NCBI RefSeq assembly: GCF_001295925.1
Contig: NZ_LJHQ01000070.1
Location: forward strand, 1 to 64,000
DNA: 64,000 nt
Direction: 5' to 3'
Source: Allobosea sp. AAP35
GTDB taxonomy: Bacteria > Pseudomonadota > Alphaproteobacteria > Rhizobiales > Beijerinckiaceae
A program made the position numbers and the translations under genes. This document shows positions 45,516 through 54,424 of this stretch, one piece after another. The notes below the pieces were generated by a model that saw nothing but the letters and a program-made list of their open reading frames with translations, did no database searches and was not told the DNA's origin. How positions within the stretch are numbered: the first letter of the stretch is position 1; every line of letters starts with the position of its first letter.

Positions 45516-48500
45516 ATGCCCGAAGCCGATCCAGCCCAGGTTCCGCCTTCAGCAGTGGCTCCACATTTCCTGAAGGGCGACAGCGAACTCGCCGCCCTGA
45601 TCGCCACCTTCGACTGGTCCGCAACCAGCCTGGGGGCGATCGAGCACTGGCCGCAGACGGTCCGTTCGATCGTCGGCATGATGCTGCAATCGCCGGTCCC
45701 CATCGTGACGCTGTGGGGCGAGCCGGGTGTGATGATCTACAACGACGCCTATTCGGTCTTCGCCGGCGGGCGCCATCCCCGGCTGCTGGGGTCGAATGTG
45801 CGCGAAGGCTGGCCGGAGGTCGCCGATTTCAACGACAATGTCGTGCGGACGGTTTTCCGGCAGGGCCAGACCCTCTCCTACAAGGATCAGGAGCTGACTC
45901 TGAACCGTGGCGGCGGCCCGGCCCAGGTCTGGATGAACCTGGATTACTCCCCCCTTCTCGGTGGTGACGGAGCGCCGCTCGGCGTGATCGCCTTCGTGGT
46001 CGAGACCACAGAAAAGGTCGTGGCCGACCGTCAGCTGCGCGATGAACGCCTGCGGCTGCAGCAGATGTACGAGCAGGCGCCCTCCTTCATGGCGATGCTG
46101 GATGGCCCCGAACACCGCTTCACCCTGGTGAACGAGGCCTATCAGCAGTTGATCGGCCATCGCGAGGTTATGGGGAAGCCGGTTGCCGAAGCTCTGCCCG
46201 ATGCCGTCGAACAGGGCTATCTCAGCATTCTCGACGAGGTGTTTTCGAGCGGCCGGACCTATCGAACAGCAGGCGCCCGCTTCGTTCTGCAATCCGGCGA
46301 GGGCACCGCGCCGCAGACCCGCTATGTCGATTTCGTCTTCCAGCCCATTGCCGACGCCACCGGCAAGGTGACCGGCATCTTCGTCGACGGCATCGACGTC
46401 ACCGACCGCATCACCGCCCAGGAGGCCATCCGCGCCAGCGAGGCGCAGTTTCGCACCTTCGCCCAGGCGATGCCCAACCATGTCTGGACCGCGCCGCCCG
46501 ACGGCCTGCTCGACTGGTTCAACGAGCGCATCAGCGAATATAGCGGCCGCGAGCCCCAGGAACTGCTCGGCGCGCGCTGGACGGAGATCGTCCATCCCGA
46601 CGACCGCAGCGAGGCCAGCCGGCAATGGCAGGCGGCACTCGTCTCCGGCGAACGCTATCAGACCGAATTTCGCATCCGCAACGCCGCCGGCGAGGACCGC
46701 TGGCATCTCGTCCGTGCACTGCCGATCCGTGCCGAGACGGGCGAAATCATCCGCTGGATCGGCACCAACACCGATATTCACGAGCAGAAACTCGCCGAGG
46801 TCGAGACCGCCAAGGACCGCAACCGGCTCTGGACGCTGTCGCAGGAGTTGATGCTCGTCTGCGACTACGCAGGCGTCGTCACCGCCGTGAACCCGTCCGC
46901 GCAGCGCCTTCTCGGCTGGAGCGAAGCCGAGATGATCGGCAAGACGCTGGCGGATTTTCTCCACCCAGACGATCTCGCAAGAACAGCGGCCGAGGTCGGC
47001 CGGCTGGCGCAGGGCGCCACCACCCTGGCGTTCGAGAATCGATATCGCTGCAAGGAAGGCGGCTATCGCCTGCTCGACTGGACAGCCGTGCCCGATGCAG
47101 GACGCATCCATGCGATCGGGCGCGACATCACCGAGGAGCGCCGGGCGACGCGCGACCGCGACCGGATCTGGAACCTCTCGCCCGTTCTCAAAGTCGTAGC
47201 GTCCCGCACAGGCGCGATCACCGCGGTCAATCCGACCTGGAGCAAGGTCCTGGGCTGGCTGCCGCAGGAAACGATCGGGCGCGACATCCTCGAATTCGTC
47301 GAGCCCGCGGACCGCGCGGGCGCCGCCACCAGGCTGACGCGGCTCTCCGAGGGCGCACCGATCGTGACCTCCGAAAGCGCCATTCTGACCAGCGATGGGG
47401 GGCGGCGGCGCATCGCCTGGACAAGCGTGCCCGACGGCGAAACCATCTATGCCTTCGGGCGCGACATCACCGCCGAGACCGAAGCCGCGGCCGCGCTCGC
47501 CAGCAGCGAGGCTGCATTGCGCCAGGCTCAGAAGATGGAAGCCATCGGCCAGCTCACCGGCGGCGTCGCCCATGACTTCAACAACCTGCTTCAGGTTGTC
47601 AGCGGCAATCTCCAGCTGTTGTCGCGCGACATCGCCGGCAACGACACGGCGTCGCGACGCATCCACAATGCGATGGAAGGCGTCGCGCGCGGCTCCCGCC
47701 TCGCCTCGCAGTTGCTCGCCTTCGGGCGTCGCCAGCCGCTCGCGCCCAAGGTCATCAATCTCGGCAAGCTCATCCGAGGCATGGACGAGATGCTGCGGCG
47801 GGCGCTGGGCGAGACGATCGAGATCGAAAGCGTCGTCGCGGGGGGCTTGTGGAACACGCTGGTCGACCCCGGCAATGTCGAGAACGCGCTGCTCAACCTT
47901 GCCATCAACGCCCGCGATGCGATGGAGGGCAGCGGCAAGCTGACGATCGAGGCCGGCAATGCCGTGCTCGACAGCGCCTATGCCCGCCAGCATCACGACG
48001 TCGTGCCCGGCCGCTATGTCATGCTGGCCGTCACCGACACAGGCTCCGGCATCCCCCCTGACATTCTCGACAAGGTCTTCGAACCCTTTTTCAGCACCAA
48101 GCCGGAGGGCAAGGGCACGGGGCTGGGCCTCTCCATGGTTTATGGCTTCGTCAAGCAGTCGGGCGGCCATGTGAAGATCTACAGCGAGCCCGGCGAAGGC
48201 ACGACCATCCGCCTCTACCTGCCGCGCTCCGCCGAGGCCGAGCACGAACTGGTCTCCCATGAGTCTGGCCCCATCGCCGGAGGCACCGAAACCATTCTGG
48301 TTGCCGAGGACGACAAGGGCGTGCGCGAGACCGTGATCGAGACCCTGACCGATCTCGGCTACCGCGTTCTGCAGGCACCGGATGCGAAATCCGCGCTGGC
48401 CATCGTCGAGAGCGGGATTCCCATCGATCTGCTCTTCACCGATGTGGTCATGCCCGGCCCGATGAAGAGCACCGAGCTTGCCCGCAAGGCGGTCGAGCGG

Positions 48501-49088
48501 TTGCCGGGTCTCAGTGTGCTGTTCACCTCGGGCTACACCGAGAACTCGATCGTCCACGAGGGCCGCCTCGATGAAGGCGTCGAGCTCCTGAGCAAGCCCT
48601 ATTCGCTGGAGCAATTGGCGCGCAAGGTCCGCCACCAGCTCGGCAATAGCGCCCAGCGCCAGCAGCAGGAGCCTTCGCAGGACCCGGTCCCCGTCGCCCA
48701 GGCCGCCCCCGCCGACACCGGCAGGCTCACCATCCTGCTCTGCGAGGATGACGCGCTGATCGCCATGGCAACGGTCGACATGCTGGAGGATCTTGGCCAT
48801 GCGGTCGTCGAAGCCGGCAGCGCGAAGGAGGCGCTGGCCCTTTTCGACAAGCATCGGGTCGACATCCTGCTGACCGATGTCGGTTTGCCGGACATGCCTG
48901 GCACGGTGCTGGTCGAGAAGGCGCGTGCGACGCGGCCAGACCTGCCGGTGATCTACGCGACGGGCCATTCCACCGTCGAGGGCGCCCAGACCAATACGCG
49001 GACGGCGCTCGTCGTCAAACCCTACAGAACGGCAGACCTGACCGCCGCCATCGCGAAGGTCACGGCCTCGGCGGACGACGCGGGCTGA
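45516..49088 (+). CDS. PAS-rich hybrid histidine kinase with two receiver domains
   Basis: A soluble signalling protein of 1190 residues. Four to five PAS-type segments occupy about 1-660 (for example TVRSIVGMMLQSPVPIVTLW, RFTLVNEAYQQLIG and VTAVNPSAQRLLGWSEAEMI). A HisKA domain with the phospho-acceptor H686 in GGVAHDFNNLLQ and an HATPase domain with NLAINARDAM and GTGLGLSMVYG follow. Two receiver domains close the chain, with phospho-acceptors D976 (LLFTDVVMPGP) and D1121 (ILLTDVGLPDMPG). There is no membrane helix, so it senses an internal signal. The ATG at 45516 is preceded by GAGCGGA. No response regulator gene is adjacent, so the output is unknown. Confidence 0.92.
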   Translation: MPEADPAQVPPSAVAPHFLKGDSELAALIATFDWSATSLGAIEHWPQTVRSIVGMMLQSPVPIVTLWGEPGVMIYNDAYSVFAGGRHPRLLGSNVREGWPEVADFNDNVVRTVFRQGQTLSYKDQELTLNRGGGPAQVWMNLDYSPLLGGDGAPLGVIAFVVETTEKVVADRQLRDERLRLQQMYEQAPSFMAMLDGPEHRFTLVNEAYQQLIGHREVMGKPVAEALPDAVEQGYLSILDEVFSSGRTYRTAGARFVLQSGEGTAPQTRYVDFVFQPIADATGKVTGIFVDGIDVTDRITAQEAIRASEAQFRTFAQAMPNHVWTAPPDGLLDWFNERISEYSGREPQELLGARWTEIVHPDDRSEASRQWQAALVSGERYQTEFRIRNAAGEDRWHLVRALPIRAETGEIIRWIGTNTDIHEQKLAEVETAKDRNRLWTLSQELMLVCDYAGVVTAVNPSAQRLLGWSEAEMIGKTLADFLHPDDLARTAAEVGRLAQGATTLAFENRYRCKEGGYRLLDWTAVPDAGRIHAIGRDITEERRATRDRDRIWNLSPVLKVVASRTGAITAVNPTWSKVLGWLPQETIGRDILEFVEPADRAGAATRLTRLSEGAPIVTSESAILTSDGGRRRIAWTSVPDGETIYAFGRDITAETEAAAALASSEAALRQAQKMEAIGQLTGGVAHDFNNLLQVVSGNLQLLSRDIAGNDTASRRIHNAMEGVARGSRLASQLLAFGRRQPLAPKVINLGKLIRGMDEMLRRALGETIEIESVVAGGLWNTLVDPGNVENALLNLAINARDAMEGSGKLTIEAGNAVLDSAYARQHHDVVPGRYVMLAVTDTGSGIPPDILDKVFEPFFSTKPEGKGTGLGLSMVYGFVKQSGGHVKIYSEPGEGTTIRLYLPRSAEAEHELVSHESGPIAGGTETILVAEDDKGVRETVIETLTDLGYRVLQAPDAKSALAIVESGIPIDLLFTDVVMPGPMKSTELARKAVERLPGLSVLFTSGYTENSIVHEGRLDEGVELLSKPYSLEQLARKVRHQLGNSAQRQQQEPSQDPVPVAQAAPADTGRLTILLCEDDALIAMATVDMLEDLGHAVVEAGSAKEALALFDKHRVDILLTDVGLPDMPGTVLVEKARATRPDLPVIYATGHSTVEGAQTNTRTALVVKPYRTADLTAAIAKVTASADDAG

Positions 49089-49174
49089 AAGCTCTTCAAG
49101 ATTAATTCCCGCTTCTTGCGTCCGGAAGCCTGTTTCTCGCGTTCCCGACACAGATGGACCGGGAACCCTTCCAG

Positions 49175-50029
49175 ATGATTTTGCCTGACCTGTCGCGCCG
49201 CACCGCCCTGACAATGATCGGAGCGGGCCTGCTGCCCGCCTGCACCTCGCTATCCTCGACCGGACGGGGCGAAGGCGCCCGCGATCTCGCCTTCGGCCCT
49301 CACCCGCGGCAGAAGCTCGACGTCTATGTCCCGCCCGGCGGCGGCCAGAACCGTCCGGTGGTCTTCTTCATCTATGGCGGCTCCTGGTCGGGCGGTTCTC
49401 GCGGCACCTATGCGCTGGTCGGGGAGGCATTCGCCGCACGCGGCTATGTCACGGTGATCGCCGATTACCGCCTGGTGCCAGAAGTCCGGTTCCCGGTCTT
49501 CATCGAGGATGGCGCGCTGGCCTTGCGCTTCGTGGCCGACTCCATCACCGACTACGGCGGAGACCCCGGCCGCATCCACCTCGTCGGCCATTCGGCCGGC
49601 GCCTATAACGCCATGATGCTGGCGCTCGACCGGCGCTATCTCGCAACAGCGGGCGTCGGTGCGCGCAGCATCCGCGCGGCAGTCGGGCTGTCTGGTCCCT
49701 ACGACTTCCTGCCGCTCGAAGGAGCCGTCACCACGGCCGCCTTCGGCCAGGCCCGCAACCTATCGCAGACCCAGCCGATCAACGTCGTGCGCCGTGACAC
49801 GCCGCCCATCCTGCTGGCCACCGGTAGCGCCGACCGAACCGTCCTGCCGAAGAACACGCAGACGCTCGCAGCCCGGCTGCGGCAGGTCGGTGCGCCGGTC
49901 ACGGTCGAGGTCTATGAAGGCCTGGGACATGCCGAGCCTGCTCTGGCGCTGACCCCGCTTTTCAGCTGGCGGGCGCCGGTCCTCGACGACATCATCGCCT
50001 TCTTCGAGAGCCGCAACGGCCGCCCTTGA
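49175..50029 (+). CDS. Alpha/beta hydrolase, probable Tat-exported lipoprotein
   Basis: A 284-residue esterase/lipase-like hydrolase. The oxyanion segment FFIYGGSWSGGSRGTYAL corresponds to the HGGG loop of the hormone-sensitive-lipase type, the nucleophile serine is in LVGHSAGAYNAM, and an aspartate (GSADRTVLP) and histidine (GLGHAEP) complete the triad. Starting at 49175 gives a twin-arginine signal DLSRRTALTMIGAG followed by a lipobox-like LLPAC, so the enzyme is probably folded before export and lipid-anchored. An ATG seven codons upstream is an alternative start. It lies 86 bases after the kinase gene. Confidence 0.85.
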   Translation: MILPDLSRRTALTMIGAGLLPACTSLSSTGRGEGARDLAFGPHPRQKLDVYVPPGGGQNRPVVFFIYGGSWSGGSRGTYALVGEAFAARGYVTVIADYRLVPEVRFPVFIEDGALALRFVADSITDYGGDPGRIHLVGHSAGAYNAMMLALDRRYLATAGVGARSIRAAVGLSGPYDFLPLEGAVTTAAFGQARNLSQTQPINVVRRDTPPILLATGSADRTVLPKNTQTLAARLRQVGAPVTVEVYEGLGHAEPALALTPLFSWRAPVLDDIIAFFESRNGRP

Positions 50030-50050
50030 GCGTGCCGGCGCGGCGCTGAC

Positions 50051-51313
50051 TCAGCGAGAGGCCGGAACGCTGCGCGCGCTGTCGAGCGTGATCGCAAACA
50101 GGCCGACATCGGTCGCGGCGCTGCGAAATCCGCCCTCGCAATAGCAGAGGTAGAATTCCCACATCCGGCGGAACGGCTCGTCAAAACCCAACGGCCCGAT
50201 CGTCTGCCACTGCACGAGGAAGCGGCGGCGCCATTCCTGCAGGGTGAGCGCGTAGCTGTCGCCGAAGCTGAACATCTCCGCCAGGCTCAAACCCGCGGCG
50301 GCGATCTGCTCGCGCATCGCAGTCGGCGACGGCAACAGCCCGCCCGGGAAGATATAGTGCTGGATGAAGTCCGCGCCGCTGGCATAGGACGCAAAGCGGC
50401 TGTCCTCGATCGTGATCGCCTGCAGCACGATCCGCCCATCGGGCTTCAGGCAGTCGCGCAGGGTCGAGAAATAGCTCGGCCAGAATTCGCGCCCGACGGC
50501 CTCGATCATCTCGATGGACACGATGCGGTCGAACTGTCCGGTGACGTCGCGATAATCCTGCAGGCGCAGATCGACCTGGCCCGACAGCCCCGCCGCGTCG
50601 ACACGCTGCTGGGCATAGGCAAGTTGCGAGGGCGAGAGCGTGATGCCGGTGACATGGCAGCCCTCGCGGGCGAGCCGCTCCGCCAGCGCGCCCCAGCCGC
50701 AGCCGATCTCGAGCACGCGTTCGCCGCCGGTCAGCTGCAGCCGCTCCACGATAAGATCGAGCTTGGCGGCCTGCGCCTCCTCCAGCGTCTGGCCCGGTTG
50801 CGTGAAGAGAGCAGAGGAATAGGTCATGCTCTCGTCGAGCCATTTGGCGTAGAAGGCGTTGCCGAGATCGTAATGCGCGGTGATGTTGCGGGCGCTGCCG
50901 CGCTTGGTGTTCGCTCGGCCCAGATGCAGGGCCCGGGTGATCATCCGCGCCGGCCAGGAGCCGGAGATCATCGCCCGCAGCGTATGGTCGTTCACGGCGG
51001 CGAGCTCGATCACGGCCGTCATGTCGGGGCTGCTGAAATCGCCGTCGCAATAGGCCCGTGCAAAGCCGATATCGCTCTGGAGAACAAGGCGCCGGATCGC
51101 ACGCCAGCGCTTGAGCACGATCGTCGCCTCGGGCCCTTCCGCGGGACCCTGCTGCACGAGCACATCGCCCTCCGGCGTCACCACGGTGAGCGTGCCGCGG
51201 GCGAGCCGCGCCATCAGCCTCGCCAGAAACGCACGCGAAAGGCCCAGGCTCCAATCCAAGGATGGTTTGACTGGATGATCGATGGGCTTCTGCTGCATCT
51301 CTCTCATCGTCAT
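50051..51313 (-). CDS. cfa: Cyclopropane-fatty-acyl-phospholipid synthase family methyltransferase
   Basis: A 420-residue S-adenosylmethionine-dependent enzyme that methylenates or methylates unsaturated acyl chains of membrane phospholipids. The SAM site is VLEIGCGWGALAERLAREG (about 202-220), preceded by NITAHYDLGNAFYAKWLDES and followed by FDRIVSIEMIEAVG. The C-terminus LGFDEPFRRMWEFYLCYCEG is typical. The ATG at 51313 follows TAAGG; the longer frame upstream is not protein-like. It is divergent from the DUF2177 gene and near the sigma-E locus; such synthases are known members of the Rhodobacter sigma-E regulon. No clear sigma-E site was found before it. Confidence 0.92.
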   Translation of the reverse strand: MTMREMQQKPIDHPVKPSLDWSLGLSRAFLARLMARLARGTLTVVTPEGDVLVQQGPAEGPEATIVLKRWRAIRRLVLQSDIGFARAYCDGDFSSPDMTAVIELAAVNDHTLRAMISGSWPARMITRALHLGRANTKRGSARNITAHYDLGNAFYAKWLDESMTYSSALFTQPGQTLEEAQAAKLDLIVERLQLTGGERVLEIGCGWGALAERLAREGCHVTGITLSPSQLAYAQQRVDAAGLSGQVDLRLQDYRDVTGQFDRIVSIEMIEAVGREFWPSYFSTLRDCLKPDGRIVLQAITIEDSRFASYASGADFIQHYIFPGGLLPSPTAMREQIAAAGLSLAEMFSFGDSYALTLQEWRRRFLVQWQTIGPLGFDEPFRRMWEFYLCYCEGGFRSAATDVGLFAITLDSARSVPASR

Positions 51314-51472
51314 GGTCACCTTACCGATCCCGCTGGAACGCAGCCCCGGTCTCGACGTTGGTTGAGGGCGCCGAACGTCGCCGCCCCCCTCCGCCGGCGG
51401 GGTTAGTGGACATTCATACGCTGCATCGAGGCAAACAGATTTACACGGCGGGGCGATGCCGACGCCGCCGAC

Positions 51473-51502
51473 CGATCCGTCCGGCGGCAATGGTCGTATC
51501 TG
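51473..51502 (+). promoter_or_regulatory. Sigma-E (ECF11)-like promoter of the DUF2177 gene
   Basis: CGATCC at 51473-51478, exactly 18 bases, then TATCTG at 51497-51502. This differs by one base from the TGATCC -35 element known for Rhodobacter sigma-E and has the same spacing as the two stronger sites near 55.1 kb. A start site about 7 bases later would leave a short leader with the GGAGA ribosome site of the 51526 gene. Confidence 0.5.
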
Positions 51503-51525
51503 CCAGTAACAGATCGGAGAGCGTC

Positions 51526-51939
51526 ATGACTTTCATTGCGGGTTATCTCGTTTTTCTCCTCGTCTTCGGCGTCATCGACGTGATCTGGCTGTCAGTCATG
51601 GCCGGCGCTCTGTATCGCCCGGCTCTCGGCCATGTACTTCTCGAAAAAATTCGCTGGGCCCCAGCACTGTTGTTCTATTTCGCCTTCCCGGCGCTCTTGA
51701 TCCATTTCGCGCTGATGCCGGCCCTGCAGGCCGGCTCGGCCATGGCAGCCTTCCGCGATGGCGCGCTCCTCGGTCTGCTCGCCTATGGCACCTACGACCT
51801 GACAAACTACGCGACGCTGCGCCCCTGGACGCTCAAGATCACGATCGCCGATCTGGTCTATGGCGGCGTCGTCGCGGGCGCCTCGACGCTTGCGGCCTAT
51901 GTGGGTGTGGTGACGATGAGAGGCTGGGGCTGGCTCTGA
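51526..51939 (+). CDS. DUF2177 family membrane protein
   Basis: A 137-residue integral membrane protein with four predicted helices (for example FIAGYLVFLLVFGVIDVIWL and IADLVYGGVVAGASTLAAYV). The conserved DUF2177 segments DVIWL, AYGTYDLTNYATLRPWTLK and the final hydrophobic helix are present. Function is unknown, but the family is often found beside DUF1365, Cfa-like and FAD genes in sigma-E regulated clusters, as here. GGAGA precedes the ATG at 51526. It converges on the methyltransferase gene at 51953. Confidence 0.88.
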   Translation: MTFIAGYLVFLLVFGVIDVIWLSVMAGALYRPALGHVLLEKIRWAPALLFYFAFPALLIHFALMPALQAGSAMAAFRDGALLGLLAYGTYDLTNYATLRPWTLKITIADLVYGGVVAGASTLAAYVGVVTMRGWGWL

Positions 51940-51952
51940 GCCCCCCAAACCG

Positions 51953-52978
51953 TCAGGCCGGCCGCAGCCGGTAGTGCCCGACGCCCCAGGCTTCGCCTGA
52001 TTCATGGCCGAACAGACCGCTGGTCGCCAGGAAGAACAGCCGCCAACGCCGCCGCCACAAGGCCGCATCGGCGCCGTAGACGTCTTTGAGGATCGGGTCG
52101 ATCACCGCGCGATTACGGTCGAAATTGACCAGCCAGTCCTCGGCCGTGCGACTGTAATGCGTGCCGCTCCAGTGCCATTCGTCCTCGACCGCAAACAGCG
52201 CCGGAAAGCCATGGATCAGCCGCCGGCTCGGCATCAGCCCGCCGGTGAAGAAATGCTGCGCGATCCAGTCGGATGTGTCGTTCACGTCGAAGCGGTAGCA
52301 GGCGTTGCGATGCGTGAAGACATGCATGAACAGCCGCCCCTGGGACTTAAGCCAGCCGCGCGCCCGACCCAGCAGTTCCGTCCAGTTGGCCATATGCTCG
52401 AACATCTCGACCGAGACGATACGGTCGAATCCGCCCTCGCACGCAAACGCGTTCATGTCAGCGGTGACGATGCGCAGATTGCCCAGCCCCCGCGCGGCGG
52501 CCTGCCCCTCGATGAAGGCGCGCTGCGAGGCCGAGTTCGACACCGCCACGATCTCCGCCCTCGGCAGCCGCTCCGCCATGAACAGCGACAGCGAGCCCCA
52601 GCCGCAGCCGAGTTCGAGAATGCGCTGCCCGTCCTCGAGCCCGGCATGGGCGAGTGTCAGTTCCAGCGCCTTCACCTCCGCCTGGTCCAGCGTGGTGTGG
52701 GGCGTCTCGTAGTAGCAGGATGAGTATTTCCGCCGCGCGCCCAGCACAACCTCGAAGAAGGCGGCCGGCACTTCGTAATGCTGCTGGTTGGCAGCGTCGG
52801 TGTGCTCGGCGATGGGATAGTCCGCCATCTCCCGAATGAAGGCGTCGTCAGGTCGTGCGCCGCCTCTCTCCAGATGGCGGTTCGTGCGGGAGACCAGCGC
52901 AGAGATGCCCGCCCGGCTCACGACATCGGGCAGGGGCAGACGCTCGCCCCAGGCGCCGAGATTGTCCAGAAAACTCAT
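51953..52978 (-). CDS. Cfa-like SAM-dependent methyltransferase (second copy)
   Basis: A 341-residue methyltransferase related to, but shorter than, Cfa synthases. SAM binding is by RILELGCGWGSLSLFMAERL; other marks are QQHYEVPAAFFEVVLGARRK and FDRIVSVEMFEHMANWTELL. It lacks the N-terminal domain of the 50.0 kb enzyme. It starts 4 bases after the DUF1295 gene and so belongs to the rpoE-chrR transcript. Candidate substrates are unsaturated phospholipid acyl chains. A role like UfaM of Rhodobacter, which methylates acyl chains on the way to furan fatty acids, is a hypothesis. Confidence 0.87.
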   Translation of the reverse strand: MSFLDNLGAWGERLPLPDVVSRAGISALVSRTNRHLERGGARPDDAFIREMADYPIAEHTDAANQQHYEVPAAFFEVVLGARRKYSSCYYETPHTTLDQAEVKALELTLAHAGLEDGQRILELGCGWGSLSLFMAERLPRAEIVAVSNSASQRAFIEGQAAARGLGNLRIVTADMNAFACEGGFDRIVSVEMFEHMANWTELLGRARGWLKSQGRLFMHVFTHRNACYRFDVNDTSDWIAQHFFTGGLMPSRRLIHGFPALFAVEDEWHWSGTHYSRTAEDWLVNFDRNRAVIDPILKDVYGADAALWRRRWRLFFLATSGLFGHESGEAWGVGHYRLRPA

Positions 52979-52982
52979 ATGG

Positions 52983-53795
52983 TCAGGCTCCCCGCGCGGT
53001 CGGCGGCCAGGGCACAAGTGCGCTCGTGCGGCGCTGATAGGCACGATAGGCCTCGCCATGCTTGGCGACCATATGCTCCTCCAGCGGCGGAATGCCCGAG
53101 ATTTTCGTCAAGAGCAGCGTGATGCACACAGGCGCCAGCACGGCGACGAAGCCGAACGGATAGCCCGCGGCCGCCATCGCGATGACCGGGTAGGCACACC
53201 ACAAAACGCATTCGAAGAAGTAGTTCGGATGGCGCGACCAGGCCCACAGACCCGTATCGCAGACTTTGCCCTTGCTGGCGGGATCCTGCGCGAAAGCGCG
53301 CAGCTGCCGGTCGGCGACCGCTCCGCCACCGACGCCGATCAAGAACACCAGCACACCGAGGAGGTCCTGAAAACCGAGCGTCGGCGCCGGATTATGGGCC
53401 GCCAGCACGATCGCAATCGCGAGCGGCGAGCTCGCCAGGGCCTGCATCATCATGAAGCGGAACATCTGGCGGTCCTTATCGGCCCCCCAGTCGCGCTTGA
53501 GTTTGGCATAGCGCGGGTCGTCCGAAATGCCGCGCGTGCGCGAGGCAACATGCAGCCCGAGCCGCAGCGCCCAGGCCGCAGCCAGCGCCGCGACCAGCAA
53601 CCGGCGCGACCATGGCCCCTCGCCGAAAGGCAGAAGCGCGCCGATGATCCCGGTCGCGCCGAGCCCGAAAGTCCAGATCGCGTCGATCCAGCCGGAATTG
53701 CCCGTCCGCCGCTCGACCAGCCAGGCCGTCGTCATCGCGGTCGCCATCAGGGCAGCAACCGCAGCGAGCGCCAGCACGAAGGCGGTCCCCGTCAC
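52983..53795 (-). CDS. DUF1295 (steroid 5-alpha reductase-like) membrane protein
   Basis: A 270-residue polytopic membrane protein with six to seven hydrophobic helices. The C-terminal signature GLWAWSRHPNYFFECVLW, followed by GIPPLEEHMVAKHGEAYRAY, is typical of DUF1295 proteins and isoprenylcysteine methyltransferase-like enzymes that act on lipids. The GTG start overlaps the chrR stop (GTGA) and the next gene follows 4 bases later, so it is the third gene of the sigma-E operon. A lipid-modifying reductase or methyltransferase role is inferred from fold and neighbours. Confidence 0.87.
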   Translation of the reverse strand: MTGTAFVLALAAVAALMATAMTTAWLVERRTGNSGWIDAIWTFGLGATGIIGALLPFGEGPWSRRLLVAALAAAWALRLGLHVASRTRGISDDPRYAKLKRDWGADKDRQMFRFMMMQALASSPLAIAIVLAAHNPAPTLGFQDLLGVLVFLIGVGGGAVADRQLRAFAQDPASKGKVCDTGLWAWSRHPNYFFECVLWCAYPVIAMAAAGYPFGFVAVLAPVCITLLLTKISGIPPLEEHMVAKHGEAYRAYQRRTSALVPWPPTARGA

Positions 53796-54424
53796 AGCCT
53801 CACCAGCGGCTGCAGCATCCGCCCGAGCCAGCCCTTGAAGCGCACCTCGCCGGTCAGCGCGACGATGCAGGTGCAGCCTTCGACGGCGTCGACATGGGGG
53901 TGGTGCTCGTGGTCCTCGTTCGCCTCGTCGAAATCGCCGCGACCAAACCGGCCATATTCGTGCTCATAGGCACCCGACAGGATCGTGGTCCATTCGTTCC
54001 CGGTGTGGCGATGCTCCGGCAGCCAGGTGCCGGGCGCCGCGCGCAGCATGAAGACCCGCGCCTCCGCGCCGGGGACATGCACCCGCCGCATCGCCACGCC
54101 ACGCCCGATCGGGCGCCATTTGCCGAGCTCATAGGGCGCCAGCACGCGCGGTAGCCCGCCGTCGCGCGGCGGCTGGGACGGGGCGGCGGCGATATCCGCA
54201 GTCTCCTCGATCCGCGCCAGCGCATCCTCGGCGGAGGTCAGCATGGGCACGGCCTCGCCGCGCGCCAGCACGCCGCCGCCGATCGCCTCGATCTCGCGCA
54301 GCGCCCGGGCGCTATCCCGGTTCATCTCGACATGCGCGGCGACGACGAGCGCCATGCCCTCGTCGAGCCGGCCCGAGGCGAAGCCGGCCAAAGTCTCGTC
54401 CGACGCGAATTGCCGGGCGTTCAT
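53792..54424 (-). CDS. chrR: ChrR-type cupin anti-sigma factor with degenerate zinc site
   Basis: A 210-residue protein with the two-domain layout of Rhodobacter ChrR: an N-terminal anti-sigma domain (1-90) and a C-terminal cupin (105-210). ChrR holds zinc with H6, H31, C35 and C38; here the equivalents are F6, H31, N35 and S38, so three of four ligands are gone. The cupin metal site (PEHRHTGNEW and EDHEHHPH) and the paired cysteines CTC are kept. ChrR-like proteins release sigma-E when singlet oxygen or organic peroxide acts on the cupin. The start overlaps the rpoE stop (ATGA). Whether it still binds the sigma factor is open. Confidence 0.87.
   Translation of the reverse strand: MNARQFASDETLAGFASGRLDEGMALVVAAHVEMNRDSARALREIEAIGGGVLARGEAVPMLTSAEDALARIEETADIAAAPSQPPRDGGLPRVLAPYELGKWRPIGRGVAMRRVHVPGAEARVFMLRAAPGTWLPEHRHTGNEWTTILSGAYEHEYGRFGRGDFDEANEDHEHHPHVDAVEGCTCIVALTGEVRFKGWLGRMLQPLVRL

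Noticed and set aside
45549-49214. A 1221-codon open frame antisense to the hybrid kinase
   Set aside because: It is the mirror of a GC-rich coding gene; the kinase strand has complete PAS, HisKA, HATPase and receiver motifs, while the antisense product matches nothing and has a biased composition.
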